64,000 nucleotides of DNA from an uncultured Verrucomicrobiota bacterium (GTDB lineage Bacteria; Verrucomicrobiota; Kiritimatiellia; Kiritimatiellales; Tichowtungiaceae): the NCBI GenBank assembly GCA_903831085.1, contig CAIKWE010000044.1, positions 1-64,000 on the forward strand, in the 5' to 3' direction. Shown here in pieces: positions 1-8,310 of this stretch (positions are counted from its first letter, which is position 1; each line of letters opens with the position of its first letter). The position numbers were made by a program, and so were the translations under genes. The notes beneath the pieces are model-generated. The model saw only the letters and a program-made list of their open reading frames with translations. It made no database searches and had not been told where the DNA came from.

Positions 1-2
1 CG

Positions 3-1280
3 GACTATGCGTTCTTCAGTCATTCCACCATCCGGGCCTTCACCAACGGCTATGTGTATACGCTGATCTTCCAGGACAACAACGTGCAGGCGGGCGACTG
101 GTATTATTCGACGCCGCTGCTGGCTCTGGAGCAGACCGCCACCAACGCGGCTCAGCAAAGCATCGAGATGAACACCGATACGATCAATGGCGACCCGATT
201 GATGGCACGAATGGCGCGCAGGTCATCGCGGGACAGACCGTTGAAACTTTTGTGCTGACGGTCATCAACGGCGCTGGCAGCGGAACGTGTACCAACGGGC
301 AGCAGGTGGCGATCTCAGCGAACACTCCGGCATCCGGGAAGCTCTTTGATAAGTGGACCGGCGATACGCAAGTTGTGAACAACGTCACCTACACGAACGC
401 GCTGGTGACGATGTCAACCAATGCGGTCACGCTAACTGCGACATACAAGGATATCACGTACGCTCTGACGGTCATCAACGGCGCTGGCAGCGGAACGTGT
501 ACCAACGGGCAGCAGGTGGCGATTTCGGCGAATGCTCCGGCATCCGGGAAGCTCTTTGATAAGTGGACCGGCTCCACCCAATACGTGAACAACATCACCT
601 ACACGAATGCGCTGGTGACGATGTCGACCAACGCGGTCAGCCTGACGGCGACGTACAAAGACATTATCTACACGCTGACGGCCAACGGATCGGCCGGCGG
701 TTCGGTTTCGCCGGCGAGCACCAACGTGGTGTATGGCGGCAGTGCGAGTTTTGCGATTACGGCGAGTAATTATTACCGGATCGTAACGCTCTCTACCAAC
801 GGAACAGCCGTGACGGGAATGGCGTTTGACAATAACAGCACGACCAACAACTTCACCTGGAGCAACGTGCAGTATTCCGGCGTATTGGCCGCGACCTTCA
901 CGAATCAGGTGACGACCAATGCCGCGGCACCGGTGCCGTACTCGTGGCTGGCAAGTTACGGACTGACCAACAGCGGAGCCACGTTCGATCAGGCGGCCGC
1001 CGCTGACCAGGATGGTGACGGCCTGACCGCATGGCAGGAATACATTGCCGGAACCGATCCGACCAACGCGGCGTCCTGCTTCAAGGCGACCCAGAATACC
1101 CCGAACAAGGTCAGCTGGAGCGCGGTTTCCGGACGGGTTTATTCGGTGTACTGGTCGACGAATCTGATGAAAGGATTCACGGCGCTGAATACCAACATTC
1201 CGTATACGCAAAGCAGTTACACCAACGCGACTCCCGACTCGAGAGTGAATAATTATCAAATCAAAGTCCGGTTGCAGTAA
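3..1280 (+). CDS. Secreted InlB-repeat protein, C-terminal part (5' truncated)
   Basis: The reading frame is open from base 3, so the true start lies outside the window. Two nearly identical 70-residue repeats (bases about 255-464 and 465-674) carry the G-S-G/N-G-Q-x-V and F-x-x-W-T-G pattern of bacterial InlB-type B repeats. A divergent third copy follows. Next comes a DQDGDGL-type calcium-loop-like segment ending in YIAGTDPTN, then a C-terminal region with GRVYSVY and STNLMKGF. That region is shared with the beta-helix protein at 61459. It is probably a large surface or exported adhesin-like protein. The function is unknown; family recognition is from repeat pattern only. Confidence 0.8.
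   Translation, partial: DYAFFSHSTIRAFTNGYVYTLIFQDNNVQAGDWYYSTPLLALEQTATNAAQQSIEMNTDTINGDPIDGTNGAQVIAGQTVETFVLTVINGAGSGTCTNGQQVAISANTPASGKLFDKWTGDTQVVNNVTYTNALVTMSTNAVTLTATYKDITYALTVINGAGSGTCTNGQQVAISANAPASGKLFDKWTGSTQYVNNITYTNALVTMSTNAVSLTATYKDIIYTLTANGSAGGSVSPASTNVVYGGSASFAITASNYYRIVTLSTNGTAVTGMAFDNNSTTNNFTWSNVQYSGVLAATFTNQVTTNAAAPVPYSWLASYGLTNSGATFDQAAAADQDGDGLTAWQEYIAGTDPTNAASCFKATQNTPNKVSWSAVSGRVYSVYWSTNLMKGFTALNTNIPYTQSSYTNATPDSRVNNYQIKVRLQ
255..674 (+). repeat. Tandem 210-bp coding repeat (two units)
   Basis: Two direct copies with a period of 210 bp start at about 255 and 465 and encode the InlB-type repeat units. They match almost exactly over their first 60 bases. This suggests recent duplication or gene conversion inside the gene. 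Confidence 0.85.
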
Positions 1281-1301
1281 CAGGTCTGAGAAGGACGAAG
1301 A

Positions 1302-1330
1302 CCCGCTCCGATATTTCGGGGCGGGTTTTT
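1302..1330 (+). terminator. Rho-independent terminator after the InlB-repeat gene
   Basis: A nine-pair stem (CCCGCTCCG with CGGGGCGGG, one G-U pair) has a six-base loop and is followed by a run of T. It lies 21 bases past the stop codon. Confidence 0.8.
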
Positions 1331-1504
1331 CTTAATCCGGCGCAGGGATCATCCAGCCCATCTGCCATGTCAGAGTCTGGAGATAAAGTTGAGAAAAACC
1401 GCAGGATCCTAAATCATAACAGTTGCGTCCGGTTGCGGAATGTTGTATTCGATTCTATTCGTGATTGAAGGCGGGAACGTAAAATAACAGGAGGGGTAAT
1501 TATT

Positions 1505-2398
1505 ATGAAAACGATCTTTTTCAAGACTGTCCGGTTGAAATGGCTTTTGCTCGCGCTCAGCGGCTTTCTGGCGGCGCTGTCCGTTAACGCCCAGACCACG
1601 ACGCTGTCAGCGGATGGCTCCAAAGACACCTACGCACTGATCGACAAGATTCTGGGAAAGAGCGCCGCGTCAGAAACGCCGGATTGCGCCCATCCGGACT
1701 TCGGCCCGCACATCACTCAAACTATGGACGAAACGCTCGGCAAATACGTTTTCAGTTTCTTTATTCATGTTACGCCGGATAACGACCGGTGTAAGGCCAG
1801 TATCACCGACCGGCAGCGCAATGAAATCAAAACCATAAGCAAATCGACTGAGGCTGTGCAGGGATTCTATGGCGACACCTGCACGTTCCGCTGGTTGTTC
1901 AAACTCGATTCCGGGTTTCAGCCTTCTTCCCGGTTCACACACATTCACCAGATCAAAGCCGGTGATGGCGATGCTAACCAGCCGCTCATCACGATTACCC
2001 CGCGCGCCGGAAAGCCAGAAAAACTTGAGCTCATCTATGCGGCTAAGACTGGCGGCAAAGACAGCAAGTTGGCGTTTGCAAACCTGTCTGAGTTCAAAGG
2101 CCAGTGGGTTGAAGCGACCGAGCGGATTTTATACGCAACCAACGGAACGTATGAACTCACGCTGAAGAAGGTTAGTGACGGCACCGTTTTGCTTTCCTAC
2201 ACCACCAACAGTCTAAACATGTGGCGCGTCGACACCACATACATCAGGCCCAAGTGGGGAATCTATCGCGGCAGCGCCAGCACTCTGCGCGACGAAGAAG
2301 TTCGGTTCGCCGACTTTTCTATCACCAAAGAGGCCAACAGCGGCTCCCTCAAGGCACCCGCCGCCAGCGGTTCTGGCAAGGCGTCTGCCGCCGAATAA
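1505..2398 (+). CDS. Secreted polysaccharide-lyase-like protein
   Basis: The 297-residue product begins with a clear signal peptide (hydrophobic stretch ending at about residue 29, NAQ). The mature part resembles concanavalin-A-fold heparin-lyase-like proteins: a FRWLFKLD-type strand, an HIHQIKAGDGD segment near residue 143 and a late PKWGIYRG motif near residue 250. These are the segments expected of that fold. The exact substrate and the catalytic residues cannot be assigned by eye. A strong ribosome site (AGGAGG) lies just upstream. It stands alone between a terminator and mnmA. The last 20 residues are Ala/Ser-rich and probably unstructured. Confidence 0.6.
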   Translation: MKTIFFKTVRLKWLLLALSGFLAALSVNAQTTTLSADGSKDTYALIDKILGKSAASETPDCAHPDFGPHITQTMDETLGKYVFSFFIHVTPDNDRCKASITDRQRNEIKTISKSTEAVQGFYGDTCTFRWLFKLDSGFQPSSRFTHIHQIKAGDGDANQPLITITPRAGKPEKLELIYAAKTGGKDSKLAFANLSEFKGQWVEATERILYATNGTYELTLKKVSDGTVLLSYTTNSLNMWRVDTTYIRPKWGIYRGSASTLRDEEVRFADFSITKEANSGSLKAPAASGSGKASAAE

Positions 2399-2475
2399 GC
2401 GGTTATGGCCTTCTTAATCTGGACAGCCAGCGGAAACGCTGGCTTTTCCGTTTTGTATCCATTACAACCCGCGAC

Positions 2476-3534
2476 ATGAAAAAGCGCGCGGCAGTTGGAA
2501 TGAGCGGCGGCACGGACAGTTCCGTGGCGGCGGCTCTGCTTGTCGAGCAAGGCTGGGAAGTCATCGGCCTCACGGCCCACATGTGGAAGGACGGTTCGCG
2601 CTGTTGCTCACTCGAAGATGTCGCCCGTGCCCAGAAAGTCTGCGCGGCGCTCGGCATCCGCCACTACGTCGTCAATGCGCAGGATCGCTTCGAAGAAAAA
2701 GTGGTCACGCCGTTTGTCAGCGAATATGCCGCGGGCCGTACGCCGTCACCGTGCATTACCTGCAACCAGTTCATCAAATTCGGCTTTCTGCTCGACCGCG
2801 CGGTGCAGCTCGACTGCGACGTACTGGCGACCGGTCACTACGCCCGCATCGAAGAACGCAACGGCGCGTTTCACCTCCTGCGCGCCGTGGACCGCACCAA
2901 AGATCAGTCCTACTTCCTGCACCGCCTCTCGCAGAAACAGCTCGCGCATGTTGTTTTCCCTCTCGGCGGCTGGACAAAAGAGGAAGTAAAAAAATGGTCG
3001 ACTGACCACAACCTGCCGATTGTACCGCGCGGCGAAAGTCAGGATCTCTGCTTTGTCGAAGAGGGGATGTATCCCGAATTTGTCGAAGCGCGTGCGCCGG
3101 ACGTTAAAAAGAAAGGGCGCGTACTCGACGACCAAGGCAAACAGTTGGCCGAACACGACGGCATCCACCGCTTTACGGTCGGGCAGCGCGGCGGCACCGG
3201 TGTCGCCGTCGGCGAGCGCGTTTATGTCAGCCGGATCGACGCAGCCAAAAACGAAATCATTCTTTCACCGCGCGACGGTATGATGCAGTCCGAATGTCTG
3301 GTGCAGGACGCGCACTGGATTTCGGGAATTTTTCCAGACATTGGAAACGTCACCGTTCAACCGCGCTACGGCCACCGCGGCGCGCCCGCAACGATTGAAA
3401 AAATCAGCGACACCGGATTTAAAGTTCGTTTCAACGAACCGCAATTCGCCCTCACTCCCGGTCAGGCGGCGGTCGTCTATGACGGCGACGAAGTTCTCGG
3501 CGGCGGATGGATTTCTACGAAGGATGAAACCTGA
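2476..3534 (+). CDS. mnmA: tRNA-specific 2-thiouridylase MnmA
   Basis: MnmA activates U34 of Lys, Glu and Gln tRNAs with ATP and inserts sulfur. The 352-residue protein has the PP-loop SGGTDSS at residues 10-16, the first catalytic cysteine in CITCNQFIKF (about C96) and the second in GESQDLCF (about C192), in the usual order. The open frame continues 255 bases upstream, but the conserved family N-terminus begins at the ATG at 2476, so I chose that start. A near-copy of the TTCCAA palindrome lies inside at 3331 and encodes FPDIGN. The stop codon sits in an inverted repeat shared with the convergent acyltransferase gene. Confidence 0.93.
   Translation: MKKRAAVGMSGGTDSSVAAALLVEQGWEVIGLTAHMWKDGSRCCSLEDVARAQKVCAALGIRHYVVNAQDRFEEKVVTPFVSEYAAGRTPSPCITCNQFIKFGFLLDRAVQLDCDVLATGHYARIEERNGAFHLLRAVDRTKDQSYFLHRLSQKQLAHVVFPLGGWTKEEVKKWSTDHNLPIVPRGESQDLCFVEEGMYPEFVEARAPDVKKKGRVLDDQGKQLAEHDGIHRFTVGQRGGTGVAVGERVYVSRIDAAKNEIILSPRDGMMQSECLVQDAHWISGIFPDIGNVTVQPRYGHRGAPATIEKISDTGFKVRFNEPQFALTPGQAAVVYDGDEVLGGGWISTKDET
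3331..3347. repeat. TTCCAA palindrome near-copy in mnmA
   Basis: TTTCCAG-ACA-TTGGAAA, one mismatch. It encodes FPDIGN. Confidence 0.7.
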
Positions 3535-3594
3535 AACGTGAAAGCTGAATTGAGCTGAATTTTTTCAGGTTTCACATTTCAAGTTTCAGGTTTT
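3527..3594. terminator. Long inverted repeat joining two convergent gene ends (probable bidirectional terminator)
   Basis: The 17-base arms at 3527-3543 and 3578-3594 are complementary with one mismatch, separated by 34 bases. The left arm contains the end of mnmA and the right arm contains the end of the acyltransferase gene. Both proteins therefore end in Glu-Thr-stop, written by the same palindrome. Confidence 0.65.
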
Positions 3595-4487
3595 CTGATC
3601 GGGTCGAGCACCCAGCGTTTGTTGAACCAGAAGTATTGTTCGGGGCGGGCGTGGATTTCGGCGTCGAAGAGGGAGACAAGCTTTTGCATCATCCGTTGCC
3701 AGTCTTCTTTTTTGTCGAGCGACGGATCGGGGAAAATTGGATCGAACACTTTGTATTCGTGGTGCGTCCAGCCGCGGCGCAGCAGGACTGCCGGATAAAT
3801 CGGACAGTTTGCCATTTGCGCGAAGAGCGCAACGCCAGCACCGAGGTTGGCTTTGCCGCCGAGGAAATCAATCGCGAGCGCCTCGGTGCCGGAGCGTACG
3901 TCCGGCAGGATGGCAAGAACTTCTCCGGCTTTTAGCCGCCGCACGACATTCCGCAGGACGGTGGAGTCGTTCAGAACAACGTCCATTCCGGTCGCGCTGC
4001 GCATGCGGTTGAGCAGGTCGTCGGTGAGCGGATTTTTCTGCCGCCGCGCAATCGAAAACACCGGAATGCCCGCCAGCTTACAGGCGGCACCCGCCAGATC
4101 CCAGTTTCCCATGTGCACCGTGGAGAAAATAAACGCGCCGTCTTTCCGGTAAATTTCCTGCATGGCGACGATGCCGGGGTAGAGTGGCAGGAGCTTCAGT
4201 TTTTCCGGCGTCAGTTTTCCGAACCGCGCGGCCTCAACCGCGTTGAAGCAGATGTTGCGGAAGGAAAGCCACGCGATGCGGCGGCGGTCTTTTGCGGTGA
4301 AGCGGTCACCGAACACCTGCTTCAGGCGCTCTTCTGCTTTTGTCCGGCGATAGCGCAACCCGTAAAAGAAAAACAGGCCGATCAGCCAGCCGACACTCAG
4401 CGCCGCGCGTAAAGGCAGAAGATTCACAACGACGAACAGGATGCGTAGCATCGCGTATTCAAATATATGTTTGGTTCGGTTTTTCAT
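3579..4487 (-). CDS. LpxL/HtrB-family lipid A acyltransferase
   Basis: This 302-residue protein belongs to the family that adds a secondary acyl chain to lipid A at the inner membrane. An N-terminal membrane segment covers about residues 12-43. The catalytic HX4D motif reads HMGNWD (H125, D130), and RNICFNAVEAARF near residue 77 is the usual upstream region. Its start overlaps the dnaE stop by four bases (ATGA), so the two are co-transcribed. Its presence supports an outer membrane with lipid A-like lipid. Whether it transfers the first or second acyl chain cannot be read from the sequence. Confidence 0.85.
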   Translation of the reverse strand: MKNRTKHIFEYAMLRILFVVVNLLPLRAALSVGWLIGLFFFYGLRYRRTKAEERLKQVFGDRFTAKDRRRIAWLSFRNICFNAVEAARFGKLTPEKLKLLPLYPGIVAMQEIYRKDGAFIFSTVHMGNWDLAGAACKLAGIPVFSIARRQKNPLTDDLLNRMRSATGMDVVLNDSTVLRNVVRRLKAGEVLAILPDVRSGTEALAIDFLGGKANLGAGVALFAQMANCPIYPAVLLRRGWTHHEYKVFDPIFPDPSLDKKEDWQRMMQKLVSLFDAEIHARPEQYFWFNKRWVLDPIRKPET

Positions 4488-7400
4488 GACTTGCGCCCAT
4501 TAAAACGCCGACGGGGCGGTTCGTGCAAGAACGGTTGTGAGCGGGCGCCGACATAAACAGCCTCTTCGCCCAGCAGATGTTCGAGTTTATGCACCAGCTC
4601 CTGCGAGACCATCACCTGAGAGTGGCGGTCGGCTTTGATAAAAACCTTTTCACCCGAATCGAGCAGTACGCAGAGGTTCAGCGGTGTTGGGCCGGAATGT
4701 TCCGCCGCGATTTTTTTAATCGCCTGAAGTTTCTCCTGACTCAGCAATGGTTCGGGCAGGTGCAGACTGACCTTGTCGGCGAACAGGGAAGGCGCGGAGG
4801 CCAGCGGGAAAAGTTCCGACACCTGGATTTCCAGTTCATCGCGGAAATCCTTGGTGATGCGGCCTGCGGCCATCAGCGGCTCACTGCCTTCGAGCAGTTT
4901 TTCAAACTTTTGAAAATCGTCGGGCCAGACCACGGCGTTCACGGCGGCTTCGAGTCCTTCGAGCCGGAAGCGCGCATACGGCTTCGGGCTGTCTTCCGGC
5001 TTTTTCGGTTTGGTGAAAACCTTTTTATATTTGTCCACCAGTCCGCCGACACGGATAAACGCTTTCTGCTCGTCACCTCCGGCGGCTTCCAGCACATCGC
5101 CCAGCTCGCCGATGCGCTGCAGCGCGAAGGTGCGCAAGGCCCATTCATGCTCAGACAGCGGATGGCCTGAAATGTAAAAACCGATCAGCTCTTTTTCCGC
5201 TGAAAGCATCTCGCTGTCCGGCCACGGTTCGATGGCAGGCAGATCGTCGTCGCTGTTGTGCGCAGGGCCGCTGCTGAACATATCGAAGAGCGAGCTTTGT
5301 CCGCTCTGTTTGTCGCGCTGTGCGCTTTGCGCGCGGCCCATCGCCATTTCGATGCCGGCGAACAGGCGACTGCGCGGCTTATGGCAGAAATCGAACGCAC
5401 CGCATTTGATCAGGCTTTCCAGCGTCTTGCGGTTCACCTCGTGCGAATCCATGCGGGCGCAGAAATCCATCAGCCCGGTGTACGGACCGTTCTTCTCCCG
5501 CTCTTTGACCAAGGCTTCGACCGCACCGGCACCGACGTTTTTGACCCCCGCCATTCCGAAATGAAGCGCGCCTTTCGCGGGACGGAATCGCGCGGTGCTT
5601 TCGTTGACGCTCGGCGCGCGCACATCCAGATCCATTTCGCGCGCCTCGGCCAGCAGAAAGGCCAGCTTGTCTGGCGTACCCATTTCACTGGAAAGCAGGG
5701 CGGCCATAAACTCTTCGGGGTAGTTGGCCTTCAGCCATGCTGTTTGATAGGAAATGATGCCGTAGGCCGCGCTGTGCGATTTGTTGAAACCGTATTCGGC
5801 GAATTTTTCAACCATGTCCCAGAGTTTTTCGCCCAGCTTCCGGTCGATGTTGTTGGTCTTCTTGCAGCCGTCGATGAAGTTGGCCCGCTGGGCCGCCATG
5901 ACCGCTTTATCTTTTTTTCCCATCGCGCGGCGCAGAATGTCGCCTTCGCCGAGCGTGAAGCCTGCCAGCTTATTGGCGACCTGCTGAATCTGCTCCTGAT
6001 AGACGATAATGCCGTAGGTTTCTTTCAGGACGGGTTCGAGCAGCGGATGGTCGTACTGAATCTTCACCTTGCCGTGCTTACGCGCGATAAATTCATCGAT
6101 GAACTGCATCGGACCCGGACGGTAGAGCGCGATCATGGCGATCAGGTCTTCGATCCGATCCAGACCGATCTTGCGCAGGGTGTCGCGCATTCCCGCGCTT
6201 TCCACCTGAAACACGCCGATCGTGTCGCCGCGGTTGAGCAGATCGTAGGTTTTTTTGTCGTCGAGCGGAAGTTGGTTTATGTCCAGCTCGACGCCGTGGT
6301 TGGCGCGGATAGACTCCACCGCCTCCTGAATGACCGTCAGTGTTTTCAGGCCTAGAAAGTCCATCTTGAGCAGGCCGATCTCTTCCAGCGGCTTCATTTC
6401 AAACTGGGTGATCACCTGTTTATCTTTATCCCGCGAGAGCGGCAGAATATCGATCAGCGGCTTTTCGCCGATGACCACGCCAGCGGCGTGTGTACCGGTG
6501 TGGCGCGGCAGTCCTTCGAGGATCAGCGCATATTTCATGATCTCAATTGCCGTTGCGTCTTGCTTCGTTGCGCGCTTGAAGTCGGGATTTTCTTCCAACG
6601 CTTTGGCGAGGGTTGCGCCGGGCGTTTCCGGCACCATTTTTGCGAGCTTATCGCATTCGTTGAGTGGCAGAGCCAGCACGCGGCCGATGTCACGGATCAC
6701 GGTCTTTGCGCCGAGCGTTCCGAAGGTGATGATCTGCGCCACATTTTCGCGTCCGTATTTGTCTTTCACATACTCGATCACTTCGCCGCGGCGGGCCTGA
6801 CAGAAGTCGATATCAAAATCCGGCGGCGATATGCGGTCGGGATTGAGAAAGCGCTCAAAGAGCAGGTTATAGAGCAGCGGATCGAGCGCCGTGATGCCCA
6901 GCGCATAGGCCAGCATACTGCCTGCGCCCGAGCCGCGGCCCGGCCCGACCGGAATGTTCTGACTTTTTGCGTAGGCGATGAAGTCCTGCACCACAAGGAA
7001 ATAGTTGATGAAGCCCGTCTTCTCGATCACGCCGACTTCATAATTAAACCGTTCCGCCACCCGCTTTTCGATGTCGGTCTTCGGATGGTCAAAATCGTCG
7101 ATCGGATAAAGTTTCTTCAGGCCCGCCCTGCCGATAGCCATCAGGAAATCCTTCTGGCTCTTATATTCCTGCGGAACGGTATAGGTCGGGAAATGGAGCG
7201 GCTTTTTTTTGTCCACCAGCTCGACGTTACAGCGGCGGGCGATTTCGACGGTATTGGCCAGCGCCTCTGGATGGTTCGGGAAAAGCCGCTCCATTTCCGC
7301 GCCGCTCTTCATGTAAAACTGATCGCCGGAATAGCTCATCCGGTTCGTATCGCTCACCAGATTACCGTGCTGGAGACAGATCAGCACATCGTGCGCGTCG

Positions 7401-8044
7401 CGGTGCTCCTGTTTAATGTAATGCACATCGTTCGTCACCACCAGCGGCAGGCCGGTGCGCTTTGCCACCTCAAGGATGTGTTTATTAGCCGTCTTCTGCT
7501 CCGGAAGACCGTGGTCCTGCATTTCCAGGAAAAAATTATTCGGGCCGAGAATTTCGGAATACTCCTTCGCCAGCATCACCGCTTTGTCGACCGCTCCTTC
7601 GGCGCAGGCTTCCGCGATCTCGCCCTTCAGACAGGCGGACAGTCCGATCAGCCCCTTGCTGTACTGCCGGAGAATTTTTTTATCAATGCGCGGCTTGTAA
7701 TAAAATCCCTCCAGATGGCTGAGGGAAACCAGATGCATCAGGTTGTTATAGCCTGCGTTATCCTCCGCCAGTAGCACCAGATGCAGATTATCCGACTGCG
7801 ACGTTTTTTCGTCTATTCCGTTGCGGGCGATATACACCTCACAGCCGATGATCGGCTTAATGCCCGCTTCCAGCGCCTGCTTATAGAAATCAATCACGCC
7901 GTAGAGCGCGCCGTGGTCGGTAATCGCCAGATGCTCCTGACCCAGCTCCTTGGCCGTCGACACGGCGTCCGCCACCTTGCACGAGCTGTCGAGCAGGCTG
8001 TACTCCGTGTGAAAATGAAGATGGCAGAACGGTAAGGTTTTCAT
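4484..8044 (-). CDS. dnaE: DNA polymerase III subunit alpha (DnaE)
   Basis: The replicative polymerase catalytic subunit, 1186 residues, is full length for the family. The N-terminal PHP domain opens with HLHFHTEYS (residues 8-16). The polymerase active site includes GPGRGSGAGS near 368 and PDFDIDF at 408-414. The helix-hairpin-helix and OB-fold regions fill the C-terminal third. The start ATG is the first in frame and puts the PHP motif at the usual position. It heads a two-gene unit with the acyltransferase. Confidence 0.96.
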   Translation of the reverse strand: MKTLPFCHLHFHTEYSLLDSSCKVADAVSTAKELGQEHLAITDHGALYGVIDFYKQALEAGIKPIIGCEVYIARNGIDEKTSQSDNLHLVLLAEDNAGYNNLMHLVSLSHLEGFYYKPRIDKKILRQYSKGLIGLSACLKGEIAEACAEGAVDKAVMLAKEYSEILGPNNFFLEMQDHGLPEQKTANKHILEVAKRTGLPLVVTNDVHYIKQEHRDAHDVLICLQHGNLVSDTNRMSYSGDQFYMKSGAEMERLFPNHPEALANTVEIARRCNVELVDKKKPLHFPTYTVPQEYKSQKDFLMAIGRAGLKKLYPIDDFDHPKTDIEKRVAERFNYEVGVIEKTGFINYFLVVQDFIAYAKSQNIPVGPGRGSGAGSMLAYALGITALDPLLYNLLFERFLNPDRISPPDFDIDFCQARRGEVIEYVKDKYGRENVAQIITFGTLGAKTVIRDIGRVLALPLNECDKLAKMVPETPGATLAKALEENPDFKRATKQDATAIEIMKYALILEGLPRHTGTHAAGVVIGEKPLIDILPLSRDKDKQVITQFEMKPLEEIGLLKMDFLGLKTLTVIQEAVESIRANHGVELDINQLPLDDKKTYDLLNRGDTIGVFQVESAGMRDTLRKIGLDRIEDLIAMIALYRPGPMQFIDEFIARKHGKVKIQYDHPLLEPVLKETYGIIVYQEQIQQVANKLAGFTLGEGDILRRAMGKKDKAVMAAQRANFIDGCKKTNNIDRKLGEKLWDMVEKFAEYGFNKSHSAAYGIISYQTAWLKANYPEEFMAALLSSEMGTPDKLAFLLAEAREMDLDVRAPSVNESTARFRPAKGALHFGMAGVKNVGAGAVEALVKEREKNGPYTGLMDFCARMDSHEVNRKTLESLIKCGAFDFCHKPRSRLFAGIEMAMGRAQSAQRDKQSGQSSLFDMFSSGPAHNSDDDLPAIEPWPDSEMLSAEKELIGFYISGHPLSEHEWALRTFALQRIGELGDVLEAAGGDEQKAFIRVGGLVDKYKKVFTKPKKPEDSPKPYARFRLEGLEAAVNAVVWPDDFQKFEKLLEGSEPLMAAGRITKDFRDELEIQVSELFPLASAPSLFADKVSLHLPEPLLSQEKLQAIKKIAAEHSGPTPLNLCVLLDSGEKVFIKADRHSQVMVSQELVHKLEHLLGEEAVYVGARSQPFLHEPPRRRFNGRKS

Positions 8045-8310
8045 GGGTCAGGGCTTCCATATTACCCATCCCGCCCGCCGGGGAAAGACCGGAGTTTTCC
8101 AAGCATTGGAAAAAGTGAGCATGAAGGTTCCCCTTCGACTGGGCTCAGGGCCGGCAAACATCGGAAACAGAAGGACTTCGACCGCCGGATTTTTTTAACA
8201 GAAGGGCACGAAGGAAAAACCGAAGGCTCCGGCTTGTCCGCCACCGCTCGAAAAGCGACGGCGGAACAAAATGGCTTTAAAGACCGGCGGCCTTATGATT
8301 TATTCCCGCC
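8045..8310. other. Intergenic region with repeat elements
   Basis: This 266-base gap separates the divergent dnaE and spermidine-synthase-like genes. It holds a perfect TTCCAA palindrome at 8096-8112, a stretch of the 'cttcgactgggctcagg' type and an ACAGAAGG-type repeat at 8198-8216. A 60-codon open frame on the minus strand reads only through these repeats and is not a convincing gene. Confidence 0.7.
8096..8112. repeat. TTCCAA palindrome upstream of dnaE
   Basis: TTTCCAA-GCA-TTGGAAA, exact, 52 bases before the dnaE start. Confidence 0.9.

Noticed and set aside
255-674. CRISPR-like array
   Set aside because: The two 210-base direct repeats are coding units of the InlB-type repeat protein with no spacer-repeat pattern.
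432-1259. 275-codon minus-strand frame opposite the InlB-repeat gene
   Set aside because: It is antisense to a repeat protein. Its repeats only mirror the coding repeat.
6488-7774. 428-codon plus-strand frame opposite dnaE
   Set aside because: dnaE is complete on the other strand. The frame has no ribosome site or recognisable domain.
8062-8244. 60-codon minus-strand frame upstream of dnaE
   Set aside because: It reads through intergenic repeat sequence (cttcgactgggctcagg type and a TTCCAA palindrome) and has no ribosome site.
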